Assembly: GCF_036195045.1 (NCBI RefSeq)
Contig: NZ_CP108100.1
Coordinates: forward strand, 6,882,001-6,946,000
DNA from: Streptomyces sp. NBC_00236
Lineage (GTDB): Bacteria; Actinomycetota; Actinomycetes; Streptomycetales; Streptomycetaceae
Direction of reading: 5' to 3'
Length of the DNA: 64,000 bases
In this document: piece by piece, positions 8,369 to 16,516 of the stretch
How the letters are laid out: the number at the start of each line of letters is the position of its first letter
Position numbering within the stretch: the first letter of the stretch is position 1
Translations under genes and position numbers: made by a program
Notes under the pieces: model-generated
Databases searched by the model: none
Seen by the model: only the letters and a program-made list of their open reading frames with translations
What the model was told of the DNA's origin: nothing

Positions 8369-9370
8369 TTGCGCACGCGTCACATCTTCCACGCCGTCGA
8401 CTCGCACACCGAGGGCATGCCGACCCGGGTGATCACCGGCGGCATCGGTACGCTGCCCGGCGCCACCATGGCCGAGCGCCGCGCCCACTTCATGGCGCAC
8501 CGGGACGCGGTGCGCACCCTGCTGATGTACGAGCCGCGCGGCCACGCCGCCATGAGCGGGGCCGTGCTCCAGCCGCCGACGCGCCCCGACGCCGACTTCG
8601 GGGTCCTGTTCATGGAGGTCTCCGGCTGCCTGCCGATGTGCGGCCACGGCACCATCGGGGTGGCCACCGTCCTGGTGGAGACCGGCATGGTGGAGGTCAC
8701 CGAGCCGGTCACCACCGTGCGGCTGGACACCCCCGCCGGACTGGTGAGCGTCGACGTCCGGGTGGAGGACGGCGCCGCCACCTCCGTCACGCTCACCAAC
8801 GTGCCTGCCTTCAGCGCCGGACTCGGGCTCACCGTGAAGGTCCCCGGGCACGGCACCGTGCCGTACGACCTCGCGTACGGCGGCAACTTCTACGCGATGG
8901 TCCACCTGGACGACCTGGGCCTGCCGTTCGACCGGTCCCGCAAGGACGAGCTGCTGGCCGCCGGGCTCGCCCTGATGGACGCGGTCAACGCCACCGACCG
9001 CCCCGTCCACCCGCTCGACCCCGCCATCCACGGACTCAAGCACGTCCAGCTGATCGCCCCCGGTTCGGACGCCGCCCGCTCCCGGCACGCCATGGCCATC
9101 CACCCCGGCTGGTTCGACCGCTCGCCGTGCGGCACCGGAACCTCCGCGCGCATGGCCCAGCTGCACGCACGCGGCGAACTCGCCCTGAACACCGACTTCG
9201 TCAACGAGTCCTTCATCGGCACGGAGTTCACCGGCCGGCTCGTCGCCGAGACCACCGTCGGGCCGCTGCCCGCCGTCGTGCCCACCGTCACGGGGCGCGC
9301 CTGGATCACCGGGACCGCGCAGTACTTCCTTGACCCGGCCGACCCGTTCCCCGAGGGGTTCCTGCTGTGA
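8369..9370 (+). CDS. Proline racemase family protein, likely 4-hydroxyproline 2-epimerase
   Basis: 333 residues with both catalytic cysteines of true racemases and epimerases: C91 in SGCLPMCGHGTIG and C254 in SPCGTGTSA. Trans-3-hydroxyproline dehydratases of this family have Thr in place of one Cys, so that activity is disfavoured. It should turn trans-4-hydroxy-L-proline into cis-4-hydroxy-D-proline, the substrate of the dehydrogenase upstream. The start is a TTG at 8369 after GAGGGGGA. It lies 105 bp after the deaminase and 69 bp before the regulator, all on one strand. Proline racemase proper is the alternative but unlikely in this context. Confidence 0.87.
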   Translation: MRTRHIFHAVDSHTEGMPTRVITGGIGTLPGATMAERRAHFMAHRDAVRTLLMYEPRGHAAMSGAVLQPPTRPDADFGVLFMEVSGCLPMCGHGTIGVATVLVETGMVEVTEPVTTVRLDTPAGLVSVDVRVEDGAATSVTLTNVPAFSAGLGLTVKVPGHGTVPYDLAYGGNFYAMVHLDDLGLPFDRSRKDELLAAGLALMDAVNATDRPVHPLDPAIHGLKHVQLIAPGSDAARSRHAMAIHPGWFDRSPCGTGTSARMAQLHARGELALNTDFVNESFIGTEFTGRLVAETTVGPLPAVVPTVTGRAWITGTAQYFLDPADPFPEGFLL

Positions 9371-9392
9371 CCCGTCGGGTCCGGGGCGGACA

Positions 9393-9401
9393 ACGTCACA
9401 T
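9393..9401. promoter_or_regulatory. Putative GntR-type operator, site B
   Basis: ACGTCACAT, the reverse of ATGTGACGT, differs from site A by one base in one half. The longer match to site A is CAATGTGAC. It lies just upstream of a -10-like TATTCT (9404-9409) for the regulator gene, which would allow autoregulation. Confidence 0.5.
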
Positions 9402-9439
9402 TGTATTCTTGGGCTCCGCACGGTCCTGGAGGAACAGAC

Positions 9440-10108
9440 ATGGCCCGCCTGACGTCGCTCAACGTGATCTCGGCGCAGGAGCATCTGCGCGACCAGGTGG
9501 CGCACGCGCTGCGGGCGGCGCTCATCTCCGGCGAACTGAAGCCCGGGACGGTCTACTCCGCGCCCGCGCTCGCCTCCGAGTTCGGGGTGTCCGCGACGCC
9601 CGTCCGTGAGGCGATGCTCGACCTGGCCCGGGAGGGCCTGGTCGAGGCCGTCCGCAACAAGGGCTTCCGGATCACCGAACTCACCGAGCAGGACCTGGAC
9701 GACTTCACCGAACTCCGCGCCATGATCGAGGTTCCCACCGTGGGCCGGATCGCCCGGATGGGCCTCACGCAGGAGTTGGAGGCGTTGCGGCCCGTCGCGC
9801 TGGAGATCGTCGAGGCCGCGCGGCGGCACGACATCCTCGGCTACCTGGAGGCGGACCGCCGCTTCCACCTCGCCCTGCTGGCGCTGGCCGGGAACCGCCG
9901 GCTGGTCGAGGAGGTCGGCGAACTGCGCAAGCGCTCCCGGCTCTTCGGGCTCAACCGCCTTGCCGAGTCCGGCCAGTTGATCGCCTCTGCGCAGGAGCAC
10001 GTGCAGCTGCTCGATCTGGTGGTCGCCGGGGACGCTCCGGGGGCCGAGGCCTGCATGCTCGCGCACATGTCGCATGTCCGCTCGCTGTGGGCCGAGAAGA
10101 AGCCCTGA
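9440..10108 (+). CDS. GntR-family (FCD) transcriptional regulator, probable hydroxyproline regulator
   Basis: 222 residues. The N-terminal winged helix contains SAPALASEFGVSATPVREAM, and the C-terminal all-helical FCD effector domain has the metal-ligand pattern D-x3-H in ADRRFHLALLALAGN and a late His in LAHMSHV. ATG at 9440 was chosen because TGGAGGAA lies just upstream; a longer frame begins at 9401 without a ribosome site. As last gene of the hydroxyproline set it is the likely specific regulator, similar in role to GntR-type HypR of rhizobia. It resembles the regulator at 20801-21562, especially over the DNA-binding domain. Confidence 0.85.
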   Translation: MARLTSLNVISAQEHLRDQVAHALRAALISGELKPGTVYSAPALASEFGVSATPVREAMLDLAREGLVEAVRNKGFRITELTEQDLDDFTELRAMIEVPTVGRIARMGLTQELEALRPVALEIVEAARRHDILGYLEADRRFHLALLALAGNRRLVEEVGELRKRSRLFGLNRLAESGQLIASAQEHVQLLDLVVAGDAPGAEACMLAHMSHVRSLWAEKKP

Positions 10109-10149
10109 GCCGTGCGACGGCGACTGAAGCCCTGAGTCGGTGCGACGGC

Positions 10150-10180
10150 GGCTGCCACCTCCTGCCCGGGGGTGGCAGCC
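10150..10180. terminator. Bidirectional terminator between convergent genes
   Basis: Perfect 10-bp stem GGCTGCCACC (10150-10159) with GGTGGCAGCC (10171-10180) and an 11-nt loop, between the GntR gene and the convergent peptidase gene. Confidence 0.85.
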
Positions 10181-10189
10181 TTCGCGTGC

Positions 10190-11656
10190 TCAGCCGTCCA
10201 GCAGCCCCGCCATCCAGTCCTCGACGGCGTCCGGCGTGCGGGGGAGCGCGGACGACATGAGGCGGGCGCCGTCCCCGGTGATGACGAGGTCGTCCTCGAT
10301 CCTGACGCCGTTGCCCCGGAGCGAGCGCGGCAGTGTCTCGTCGTCCGGCCGGAGGTACAGCCCCGGGCCCACGGTCAGCACCTGCCCCGCCTCCAGGGCC
10401 CCGTCCCGATAGATCCGGGCTCGGGCCCGCGCGCAGTCGTGGACGTCCATACCGAGCATGTGGCCGCTGCCGCACAGGGTGTAGCGGCGGTGGAGTCCGT
10501 TCTCGGGGGCGAGTGCCTCGTCCGCGGGGACCGCGAGCACGCCCCAGTCGTGCAGGCCCTCGGCGATGACCCGCATCGCCGCGTGGTGGAAGTCGTGGAA
10601 GCGGGCGCCCGGCCGCAGCGCGGCGATGCCCGCATCCTGTGCGGCCAGGACCAGTTCGTACACGGAGCGCTGGACGGGGGTGAAGGCGCCGGACAGCGGG
10701 ATCGTGCGGGTGATGTCGGCCGTGTAGAGGGAATCGGCCGCCACGCCCGCGTCCAGCAGCAGCAGCCGGCCGCGCTCCAGCGGGCCGTCGTTGCGGGTCC
10801 GGCGCAGCACGCACGCGTGGTCGCCGGCGGCCGCGACGGTCGGGAAGCCGGGGCCGTTGCCCTCGATCCGGGCCCGCAGCGCGAAGACTCCTTCCACCCG
10901 GCGCTCTCCCCGCGGGTCGGCGATCGCCTCCGGGAGGCAGCGGACGACGTCCTCGAATCCGGTGGCCGTCGCGTCGACGGCACGCTGCAACTGGGACTGC
11001 TCCCATGAGTCCTTGACGAGTCTGAGCTCATCGATCACCGCGTCGAGCCCGGCGGGTGCGGACCGGACGGCGGGCAGCCGGCGGGCGTCCCCGAGCCAGG
11101 CGTCGACGGACGGGTCCACGCCGGTGAGGACCCGGGTCGGGGGCTGACTGCCCGTCAACAGCTTGTCCCAGGCGTCCCGGTGCTCGCACCGGATGCCGGT
11201 GAGCGCGGCGGCCTCGGCCAGGTCCGGTCTGCGGCCCACCCAGAACTCCCCGTGCGCGCGGTCGCGGTGGAAGTCCTGGCCGCTGCGGGGCGAGCCGGGC
11301 CTCATGTACAGGACCGCCTCGTGGCGCGCGTCGCCGTCCGGTTCCAGGACCAGTACATGGCCGGCCTGGTCGTCGCCGGTGAGGCCGGTGAGCCAGGCGT
11401 ACGAGGAGTGCGGACGGAAGCGGTGGTCCGCGTCGAGGGACGGGACGGCGGGGGAGCCCGACGGGATGACGAGCCGTTCGCCCGGGAACCGTGCGGCGAC
11501 GCGGGCGCGGCGGGCCGGTGTGAGGGCGTGGGCGGGGACGCGGGCGTCGTCGGGGCGCGGGGCCTTGGCCCAGCCCGTACGCATGAAGGTGTCCAGGGCC
11601 GGCGACACCGGCAGGTCGTGGCGGCCGGTGTGCGGGCGAAGCAGGGGCTCGGTCAC
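10190..11656 (-). CDS. pepP: Xaa-Pro aminopeptidase-like M24 protein with one metal ligand replaced
   Basis: 488 residues: an N-terminal AMP_N-type domain (~1-170) and a C-terminal pita-bread M24 domain. M24B enzymes release the residue before proline and need D, D, H, E and E to hold two metals. Here D302 (in DAGVAADSL), D314 (in TADITRT), H399 (in GHMLGMDVHD) and the last Glu (GVRIEDD) are present. The Glu of the usual LTVEPGLY motif is Gly430 (LTVGPGLY, codon GGC), so activity may be altered or lost. The GTG at 11656 follows GAGGAG; the frame stays open upstream to 11851 without a better start. Its job is probably proline/hydroxyproline peptide processing, given collagenase on one side and hydroxyproline genes on the other. 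Confidence 0.8.
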   Translation of the reverse strand: MTEPLLRPHTGRHDLPVSPALDTFMRTGWAKAPRPDDARVPAHALTPARRARVAARFPGERLVIPSGSPAVPSLDADHRFRPHSSYAWLTGLTGDDQAGHVLVLEPDGDARHEAVLYMRPGSPRSGQDFHRDRAHGEFWVGRRPDLAEAAALTGIRCEHRDAWDKLLTGSQPPTRVLTGVDPSVDAWLGDARRLPAVRSAPAGLDAVIDELRLVKDSWEQSQLQRAVDATATGFEDVVRCLPEAIADPRGERRVEGVFALRARIEGNGPGFPTVAAAGDHACVLRRTRNDGPLERGRLLLLDAGVAADSLYTADITRTIPLSGAFTPVQRSVYELVLAAQDAGIAALRPGARFHDFHHAAMRVIAEGLHDWGVLAVPADEALAPENGLHRRYTLCGSGHMLGMDVHDCARARARIYRDGALEAGQVLTVGPGLYLRPDDETLPRSLRGNGVRIEDDLVITGDGARLMSSALPRTPDAVEDWMAGLLDG

Positions 11657-11757
11657 GGGCGGAACTCCTCGGGCTGAAGCGGAATCGCCCGCAAGCAGAG
11701 CGCTGCGGACGGGAGTTGGCGCGCAGATGAATGTGCGCCCAGCGCCTTCCAAAGAAC

Positions 11758-11778
11758 ATGTGACATGTGCCATTGTAC
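11758..11778. promoter_or_regulatory. Operator site C and -10 element of the peptidase gene
   Basis: ATGTGACAT (11758-11766), inside the 11-bp palindrome CATGTGACATG, is identical to site A. On the minus strand a TACAAT -10 element (11778-11773) places the start of transcription at about 11766, so the operator covers the start site. The site also lies upstream of the divergent collagenase gene and may serve both. Confidence 0.5.
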
Positions 11779-11830
11779 AGACGGCCGCGGTTGAGGTCGT
11801 GCTCATGTCATCAGTCGGATTCATGGACCC

Positions 11831-11908
11831 GACTGTCATGGGTTGGTTCAAGGACCGACTGTCATGGGCCGGTTGAAGGACCGGCTGTCATGGGCCGGTT
11901 CATGGGCC
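11831..11908. repeat. Three 26-bp tandem repeats upstream of collagenase
   Basis: Three consecutive 26-bp units start at 11831, 11857 and 11883. Each begins with GACTGTCATGGG or GGCTGTCATGGG and continues GGTTCAAGGACC or a close variant. They fill much of the 327-bp gene-free stretch 11657-11983 between the peptidase and collagenase genes. The rest of that stretch holds the operator and promoter and no other gene. Confidence 0.85.
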
Positions 11909-11983
11909 GGCCCTCCGGCCCCGACCGCGCCATCCCCCACGCCGCGCACCGTCGCGCGGCACCACACCGCTGGGAGGCGGCAC

Positions 11984-14371
11984 GTGAAGAACCGTACGGT
12001 TCGACAGAGATTCACCGGCTTGTCCACCGTGGCCCTGGCGGCCTGTCTGGGTGTCGGCATGCTCGCCGCACCGAGCCGGGCCGCCGAGCCCCGGACCTCC
12101 GCCCCGGCAGCCGCCGCCACGACCGCCGCCGCGGGCAAGGCCGTTGCTCCCGGGACGCCCGAGCCGGGCGGCCCCGCCGCGCAGGCACTCACCGCGCCCG
12201 TCCAGGACCCCGGCCACATCGGTGGCACGGCCCTGAAGCCCGCCGACCGGGCACCGCAGACCGCGTCCAGGGACGCGCTGAAGCGCGACTACGACGACCC
12301 GCGCGCCACCGCGCCGAGCCACCCGGCCCCTTCGATGAAGGCCAAGGCCCGCTCCGCGGCGAAGGCCGCCGGAATCGCCCCTGCCGCCGCCTGCTCCGTC
12401 GCCGACTTCACCAGCCGCACCGGCAGCGCCCTGGTGCAGCAGATCAAGTCGTCGACGACCGACTGTGTCAACACCCTGTTCACGGTCAAGGGCAACGACG
12501 GCTACCTCGCCTTCCGCGAGGCCCAGATGGTCACCGTCGCCCAGGCCCTGCGCGACGGATCGGCCGCGTACCCGGGTGACAGCAGCACCGGCATGCCCCA
12601 GCTGGTGCTGTTCCTCCGGGCCGGCTACTACGTGCAGTACTACGACCCCGCCACCGTCGGCGACTACGGTGACGCGCTCCGCACCGCCATCCAGGGCGGG
12701 CTCGACGCCTTCTTCGGCTCCGCGCACGCCTACGACGTCACGGACGCCAACGGGGAGACCCTGTCCGAAGCCGTCGTCCTCATCGACAGCGCTGTACAGA
12801 ACGCCCGCTACCTGTCCGTCGTCAAGCGCCTGCTCGCCGACTACGACTCCTCGTACGACAGCTCCTGGTACATGCTGAACGCCGTCAACAGCGTCTACAC
12901 GGTGACCTTCCGGGGCCACCAGGTGCCCGAGTTCGTCAGCGCCGTCCAGGCCGACCCGAGCCTGCTCGACTCGCTCGCCGGCTTCGCCCGCGACCACCTC
13001 GACCTGCTGGGCACGGACCGCTCCTACCTGACCTCCAACGCCGGTCGCGAGCTCGGGCGCTTCCTCCAGGAGGAGCAGCTGCGGCCCAAGGCGCGCCCGC
13101 TCGTCATCGACCTGCTCGGCCGCAGCTCCCTCACCGGGCCCACCGCACCGCTCTGGGTCGGTCTCGCCGAGATGACCGACTACTACGACCGGGCCAACTG
13201 CACCGCGTACAACACCTGCGACCTGGCGGCCCGCATCAAGAGCGCCGTCCTTCCCGTCGCGTACACCTGCAGCGACAGCATCCGCATCCTCGCCCAGCAG
13301 ATGTCCTCGGCCGACCTCTCGGCGGCCTGCACCAGCCTGAAGGGCCAGGACGCCTACTTCCACGGGATCGCCCGCGACAGCGGACCGGTCGCCAACGACA
13401 GGAACACCACCATCGAGGTGGTCGTCTTCGATTCGAGCACCGACTACCAGACCTACGCCGGAGCCATCTACGGCATCGACACCAACAACGGCGGAATGTA
13501 CCTGGAGGGCGACCCGGCGGCGGCCGGCAACCAGCCGCGCTTCATCGCCTACGAGGCCGAATGGGTGCGCCCCGCCTTCCAGATCTGGAATCTCAACCAC
13601 GAGTACACGCACTACCTCGACGGGCGCTTCAACATGTCCGGCGACTTCGAGGACGGCCTCACCACGCCGACCATCTGGTGGGTCGAGGGCTTCGCGGAGT
13701 ACGTCTCCTACTCCTACCGTGACGTGACCTACGACGACGCCGTCACCCAGGCCGCCGCACACACCTACACCCTGCGCTCCCTGTTCGACACCACCTACGA
13801 GAACGCCGACCAGACGCGTATCTACAACTGGGGCTACCTGGCCGTCCGTTACATGCTCCAGTCACACCGTGCCGATGTGGACACGCTCCTGGGGCGCTAC
13901 CGCAACGGTGACTGGAACGGTGCCCGCACCCTGCTCACCTCCACCATCGGCAGCCGCTACGACGCCGACTGGAACGCCTGGCTGACTGCGTGCGCGGCCG
14001 GCAACTGCGGCACCCTCGGCAACCCGCCGACCGAGCCGACGGCCGAGTGCACCGCGAGTGACGTCCGGGAGCTCGGCGAGGACTGTGCCCGGAGCGGACG
14101 GCAGGCCACCCGGGGCAACTACTCCTACCTGTACCTCTACGTGCCCGCCGGAACCACCCGGCTCACGATCACCACGAGCGGCGGCACGGGCGACGCCGAC
14201 CTCTACTACAACGCCAACGGCTGGGCCACCACCGGCGCCTACACCTCACGGTCGACCGGCAGCGGCAACGCCCACACGCTGACGGTCGACAACCCGGCGG
14301 CAGGAGCGCACTACATCAGCCTCTACGCCGTGCAGGACTTCGGCGGGGTGAAGGTCTCCACGCAGTACTGA
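11984..14371 (+). CDS. Secreted M9-family collagenase
   Basis: 795 residues. A signal peptide has a basic start (VKNRTVRQRF), a hydrophobic core and an Ala-rich cleavage zone near residue 35. A low-complexity pro-region is followed by the collagenase activator/peptidase module. The zinc site is HEYTH (539-543) with third ligand E568 in WWVEGFAEY; the 29-residue spacing equals that from H527 neighbourhood geometry in clostridial ColH, where first His to Glu is 32 residues in ColH and 29 here. The end (~705-795) is a pre-peptidase C-terminal (PPC) domain, often a collagen-binding partner. GTG at 11984 follows GGGAGGCGG. It hydrolyses native collagen outside the cell, yielding hydroxyproline-rich peptides. 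Confidence 0.9.
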   Translation: MKNRTVRQRFTGLSTVALAACLGVGMLAAPSRAAEPRTSAPAAAATTAAAGKAVAPGTPEPGGPAAQALTAPVQDPGHIGGTALKPADRAPQTASRDALKRDYDDPRATAPSHPAPSMKAKARSAAKAAGIAPAAACSVADFTSRTGSALVQQIKSSTTDCVNTLFTVKGNDGYLAFREAQMVTVAQALRDGSAAYPGDSSTGMPQLVLFLRAGYYVQYYDPATVGDYGDALRTAIQGGLDAFFGSAHAYDVTDANGETLSEAVVLIDSAVQNARYLSVVKRLLADYDSSYDSSWYMLNAVNSVYTVTFRGHQVPEFVSAVQADPSLLDSLAGFARDHLDLLGTDRSYLTSNAGRELGRFLQEEQLRPKARPLVIDLLGRSSLTGPTAPLWVGLAEMTDYYDRANCTAYNTCDLAARIKSAVLPVAYTCSDSIRILAQQMSSADLSAACTSLKGQDAYFHGIARDSGPVANDRNTTIEVVVFDSSTDYQTYAGAIYGIDTNNGGMYLEGDPAAAGNQPRFIAYEAEWVRPAFQIWNLNHEYTHYLDGRFNMSGDFEDGLTTPTIWWVEGFAEYVSYSYRDVTYDDAVTQAAAHTYTLRSLFDTTYENADQTRIYNWGYLAVRYMLQSHRADVDTLLGRYRNGDWNGARTLLTSTIGSRYDADWNAWLTACAAGNCGTLGNPPTEPTAECTASDVRELGEDCARSGRQATRGNYSYLYLYVPAGTTRLTITTSGGTGDADLYYNANGWATTGAYTSRSTGSGNAHTLTVDNPAAGAHYISLYAVQDFGGVKVSTQY

Positions 14372-14382
14372 CCGGTCCCCGG

Positions 14383-14416
14383 GGGCCACGGACGCGGCCG
14401 GCCGCGTCCGTGGCCC
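14383..14416. terminator. Perfect 34-bp palindromic bidirectional terminator
   Basis: Seventeen-base arms with no loop bases: GGGCCACGGACGCGGCC (14383-14399) followed at once by its exact complement (14400-14416). It lies between the convergent collagenase and barstar-like genes, which end at 14371 and 14417. Confidence 0.85.
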
Positions 14417-14806
14417 TCAGAGCAGCCGAAGGGTGCCGGGGGCGGTCTCGTCCCGGATGATCTCCAGCAGCCGGTCGAAGAGCGTCGGCCCCAGGCCGGC
14501 CTCCGCCTGTGCCAGTTCCTGCCGCAGCCGCGGCAGGTTGCTCGTATGGGCGCGGCCGGAGAGGCCGCGGAGAAATCGCGCGGTCTCGTCGTGGTCCAGA
14601 GCCCGTGCGGACCGTGCGTGGTCCCGCCACTCGATGACGAAGTCGCCGTCGTCCGGCGTGCCCATCCCGCCTCTCAGGCAGTCCGCGAAGGAGTCGAGGC
14701 CCCGGCCGAAGTAGCCGCCCGGCCCGTTCACCGCCTCGCCCAGCACGTCCCAGAAGCGCTCCAGGCCGGTGACCTCGGAGCCGTCGATCACATAGGTCAC
14801 GGTCAT
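14417..14806 (-). CDS. Barstar-family ribonuclease inhibitor
   Basis: 129 residues. The N-terminal half is a barstar fold: YVIDGSEVTGLERFWDVLGE, then YFGRGLDSFADCL, which aligns with the barstar inhibitory helix; D38 and D42 match barstar D35 and D39, spaced four apart. Barstars bind and block secreted guanyl-specific RNases inside the producer cell. The C-terminal ~45 residues are an extra helical tail not found in barstar. The ATG at 14806 was preferred to a TTG at 14821; neither has a clear ribosome site. The gene lies 82 bp downstream of an RNase Sa homologue on the same strand, its likely target. Confidence 0.85.
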   Translation of the reverse strand: MTVTYVIDGSEVTGLERFWDVLGEAVNGPGGYFGRGLDSFADCLRGGMGTPDDGDFVIEWRDHARSARALDHDETARFLRGLSGRAHTSNLPRLRQELAQAEAGLGPTLFDRLLEIIRDETAPGTLRLL

Positions 14807-14888
14807 GGGGTGAGCGTACAAGTACCCCGCCCGGGAGGTCCGCGCCGCAGGTGGGGGGCTACGGCGCGGACCGGACCGGGGGTGCGGC

Positions 14889-15281
14889 TCAGCAGCCGTG
14901 GTCGACGAGGTCGAAGGTCTCGTAGTGGTCGGCGGTGTAGTAGTCCTCCTGGACCTCCTCGCCCGTGACGATGCGTCGCGCGCCGCGGGTGGGGGAGCCG
15001 GGGGTGATCACCGTGTACTCGTGGTAGTACCCGGTGCTCTGTCCGGGCAGGACGCCTTCACGGTTCTGGAAGACGGTCCCGTCCTGGTCGTACGGGAAGG
15101 GGCCGCCGGCGTCGATGAGGTCGAGGGTGTCGTGGGCCTGGGACGGCAGCGCGGAGTAACAGATGCTGCCGACCGAGGTGGTGGCGGCGGTCGCGGTCGC
15201 CGTGACCGGGCCGCCGACGAAGAGGACGGACAGGAGGGCGGCGACGCCGCCGAGCGTGGTGATCCGTGGGGGGATTCGCAT
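14889..15281 (-). CDS. Secreted guanyl-specific ribonuclease of the RNase Sa (N1/T1) family
   Basis: 130 residues: a signal peptide (~1-33) and a ~96-residue mature enzyme. All RNase Sa active-site residues are present at a constant offset of 34: E88 in YYHEYTVI, R103 in ARRIVTG and H119 in ADHYETF. The single disulfide pair C41/C130 has the same 89-residue spacing as C7/C96. It cleaves RNA 3' to guanine outside the cell. The ATG at 15281 is one of two close candidates (the other at 15290, three residues longer); only a weak GGTGG precedes. It pairs with the barstar-like inhibitor gene downstream. Confidence 0.9.
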   Translation of the reverse strand: MRIPPRITTLGGVAALLSVLFVGGPVTATATAATTSVGSICYSALPSQAHDTLDLIDAGGPFPYDQDGTVFQNREGVLPGQSTGYYHEYTVITPGSPTRGARRIVTGEEVQEDYYTADHYETFDLVDHGC

Positions 15282-15393
15282 AACCACCATGATGACGCGC
15301 GTAGATACCCTCCCGTCAACGCCAACAAGAGTGAATTTTCCTGGAGTTAACCGAGGAGACGGCACACACCGTGTGGCGGCGGACCGCAGCTGC

Positions 15394-16479
15394 TCAGCGC
15401 AGCACGGCCGACAGCAGGTCCGTGCCCAACGCCGCCGTCGCGGAGAGGTCGAGGGTGTAGTGGACGTAGCGGCCGCGCCGCCGGGCCGTGAGCAGACCGG
15501 CGTGGCGCAGCACGGCGAGATGGCGGGACACCTCGGGGGACGAGAGGTCCCAGGCGTGGGCCAGCTCGCCGGTGGTGTGCGGGCCGCGGGCCAGGGTGCG
15601 CAGCAGCCGTAGCCGTACCGGATGCGCGAGCGCCGTCAGCCGCAGGGTGACGGTTTCCAGTGGTACCGGCTCCGCCGGACCCGGCGCGGCCACGGGGTAC
15701 TGCACCACCGGCTGCCACCCGGGCGCGTGGACCACCACGAGGTGCGGGCGCCCGAAGACGCTGGGGAGGAAGGTGGGCCCGGCGCCGTGGGCGGTGGTCG
15801 CGTTGTCCTGCAGCTTGTCCACGACGATGCTGTCGCCGTCCGGGGACAGGGTGACCGCGTCGGAGACCGACGCGAGTGCCGCCCCGAGACCCTGGCGCTT
15901 CAGCAGATCGTTCTTCAGCCGCAGGTCGGTGGCGATGCGCACGACGACGCTCGTCCAGGCAGCGTCGAAGAAGGCCTCGGCGCACTGTTCGAGGGTGTGG
16001 CGCACCCTCGCCCGCACGGCGGACGGATCCGAGAGCAGCCGTCGTGCGAAGGCCTCCTGCAACGGGCCGCGGGCCTGGGCCAGGTCCAGGGCGCGCTCGC
16101 GCGCGGTCGTGTCGGCGAGCGGCGACGGCGCGCCGAAGCGGACCCGGTTGCTGCCGCACGTGGTGACGAGCGCGGACCTCACATACGTTTCGTCGTCGAT
16201 CCGGTCCACGTCGTCCAGTTCCTCGGCGAGGGTCGGCCGGGGACGCGCGGGGACCAGGAAATCGGCTCGTGAGGAACGCCAGAGGAACTCCGCCTCCCCG
16301 AGCCGCTCGGCCAGCTCCGGCCGCAGCCCCGCCCGGACATCCCCGGCCCAGCCGGCGAGTTCCGGATGATGCCCGGGCTCGGCCAGCACGTGCAGCATCG
16401 CGGTCAGCTCGGCCAGCGGGGAGGCGGCGAACCGCAGTCGCCCGGACGGCAGGCCGCTGATGTCGATCCTCAGCGTCAC
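15394..16479 (-). CDS. ArsR-type transcriptional regulator with N-terminal DUF5937-like domain
   Basis: 361 residues. The long N-terminal part (~1-255) resembles the DUF5937 effector-type domain seen in actinobacterial ArsR proteins. The C-terminal ~90 residues are a winged helix with LAHPVRLRLLRTLARGPHT and the recognition helix LSSPEVSRHLAVLRHAGL. No metal-binding Cys cluster of classical ArsR is seen, so the ligand is probably not a metal. It is divergent from an MFS transporter with a perfect 10-bp-arm palindrome between them, the usual plan for a repressor controlling its own exporter. Confidence 0.8.
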   Translation of the reverse strand: MTLRIDISGLPSGRLRFAASPLAELTAMLHVLAEPGHHPELAGWAGDVRAGLRPELAERLGEAEFLWRSSRADFLVPARPRPTLAEELDDVDRIDDETYVRSALVTTCGSNRVRFGAPSPLADTTARERALDLAQARGPLQEAFARRLLSDPSAVRARVRHTLEQCAEAFFDAAWTSVVVRIATDLRLKNDLLKRQGLGAALASVSDAVTLSPDGDSIVVDKLQDNATTAHGAGPTFLPSVFGRPHLVVVHAPGWQPVVQYPVAAPGPAEPVPLETVTLRLTALAHPVRLRLLRTLARGPHTTGELAHAWDLSSPEVSRHLAVLRHAGLLTARRRGRYVHYTLDLSATAALGTDLLSAVLR

Positions 16480-16516
16480 CCCCTCATCATCACCGACGGT
16501 ACGGCCGGGTGCGGTG

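Noticed and set aside
7514..10075. 853-codon minus-strand open frame across deaminase, epimerase and GntR genes
   Set aside because: Same codon-bias artefact; the three plus-strand genes are clear family members with ribosome sites.
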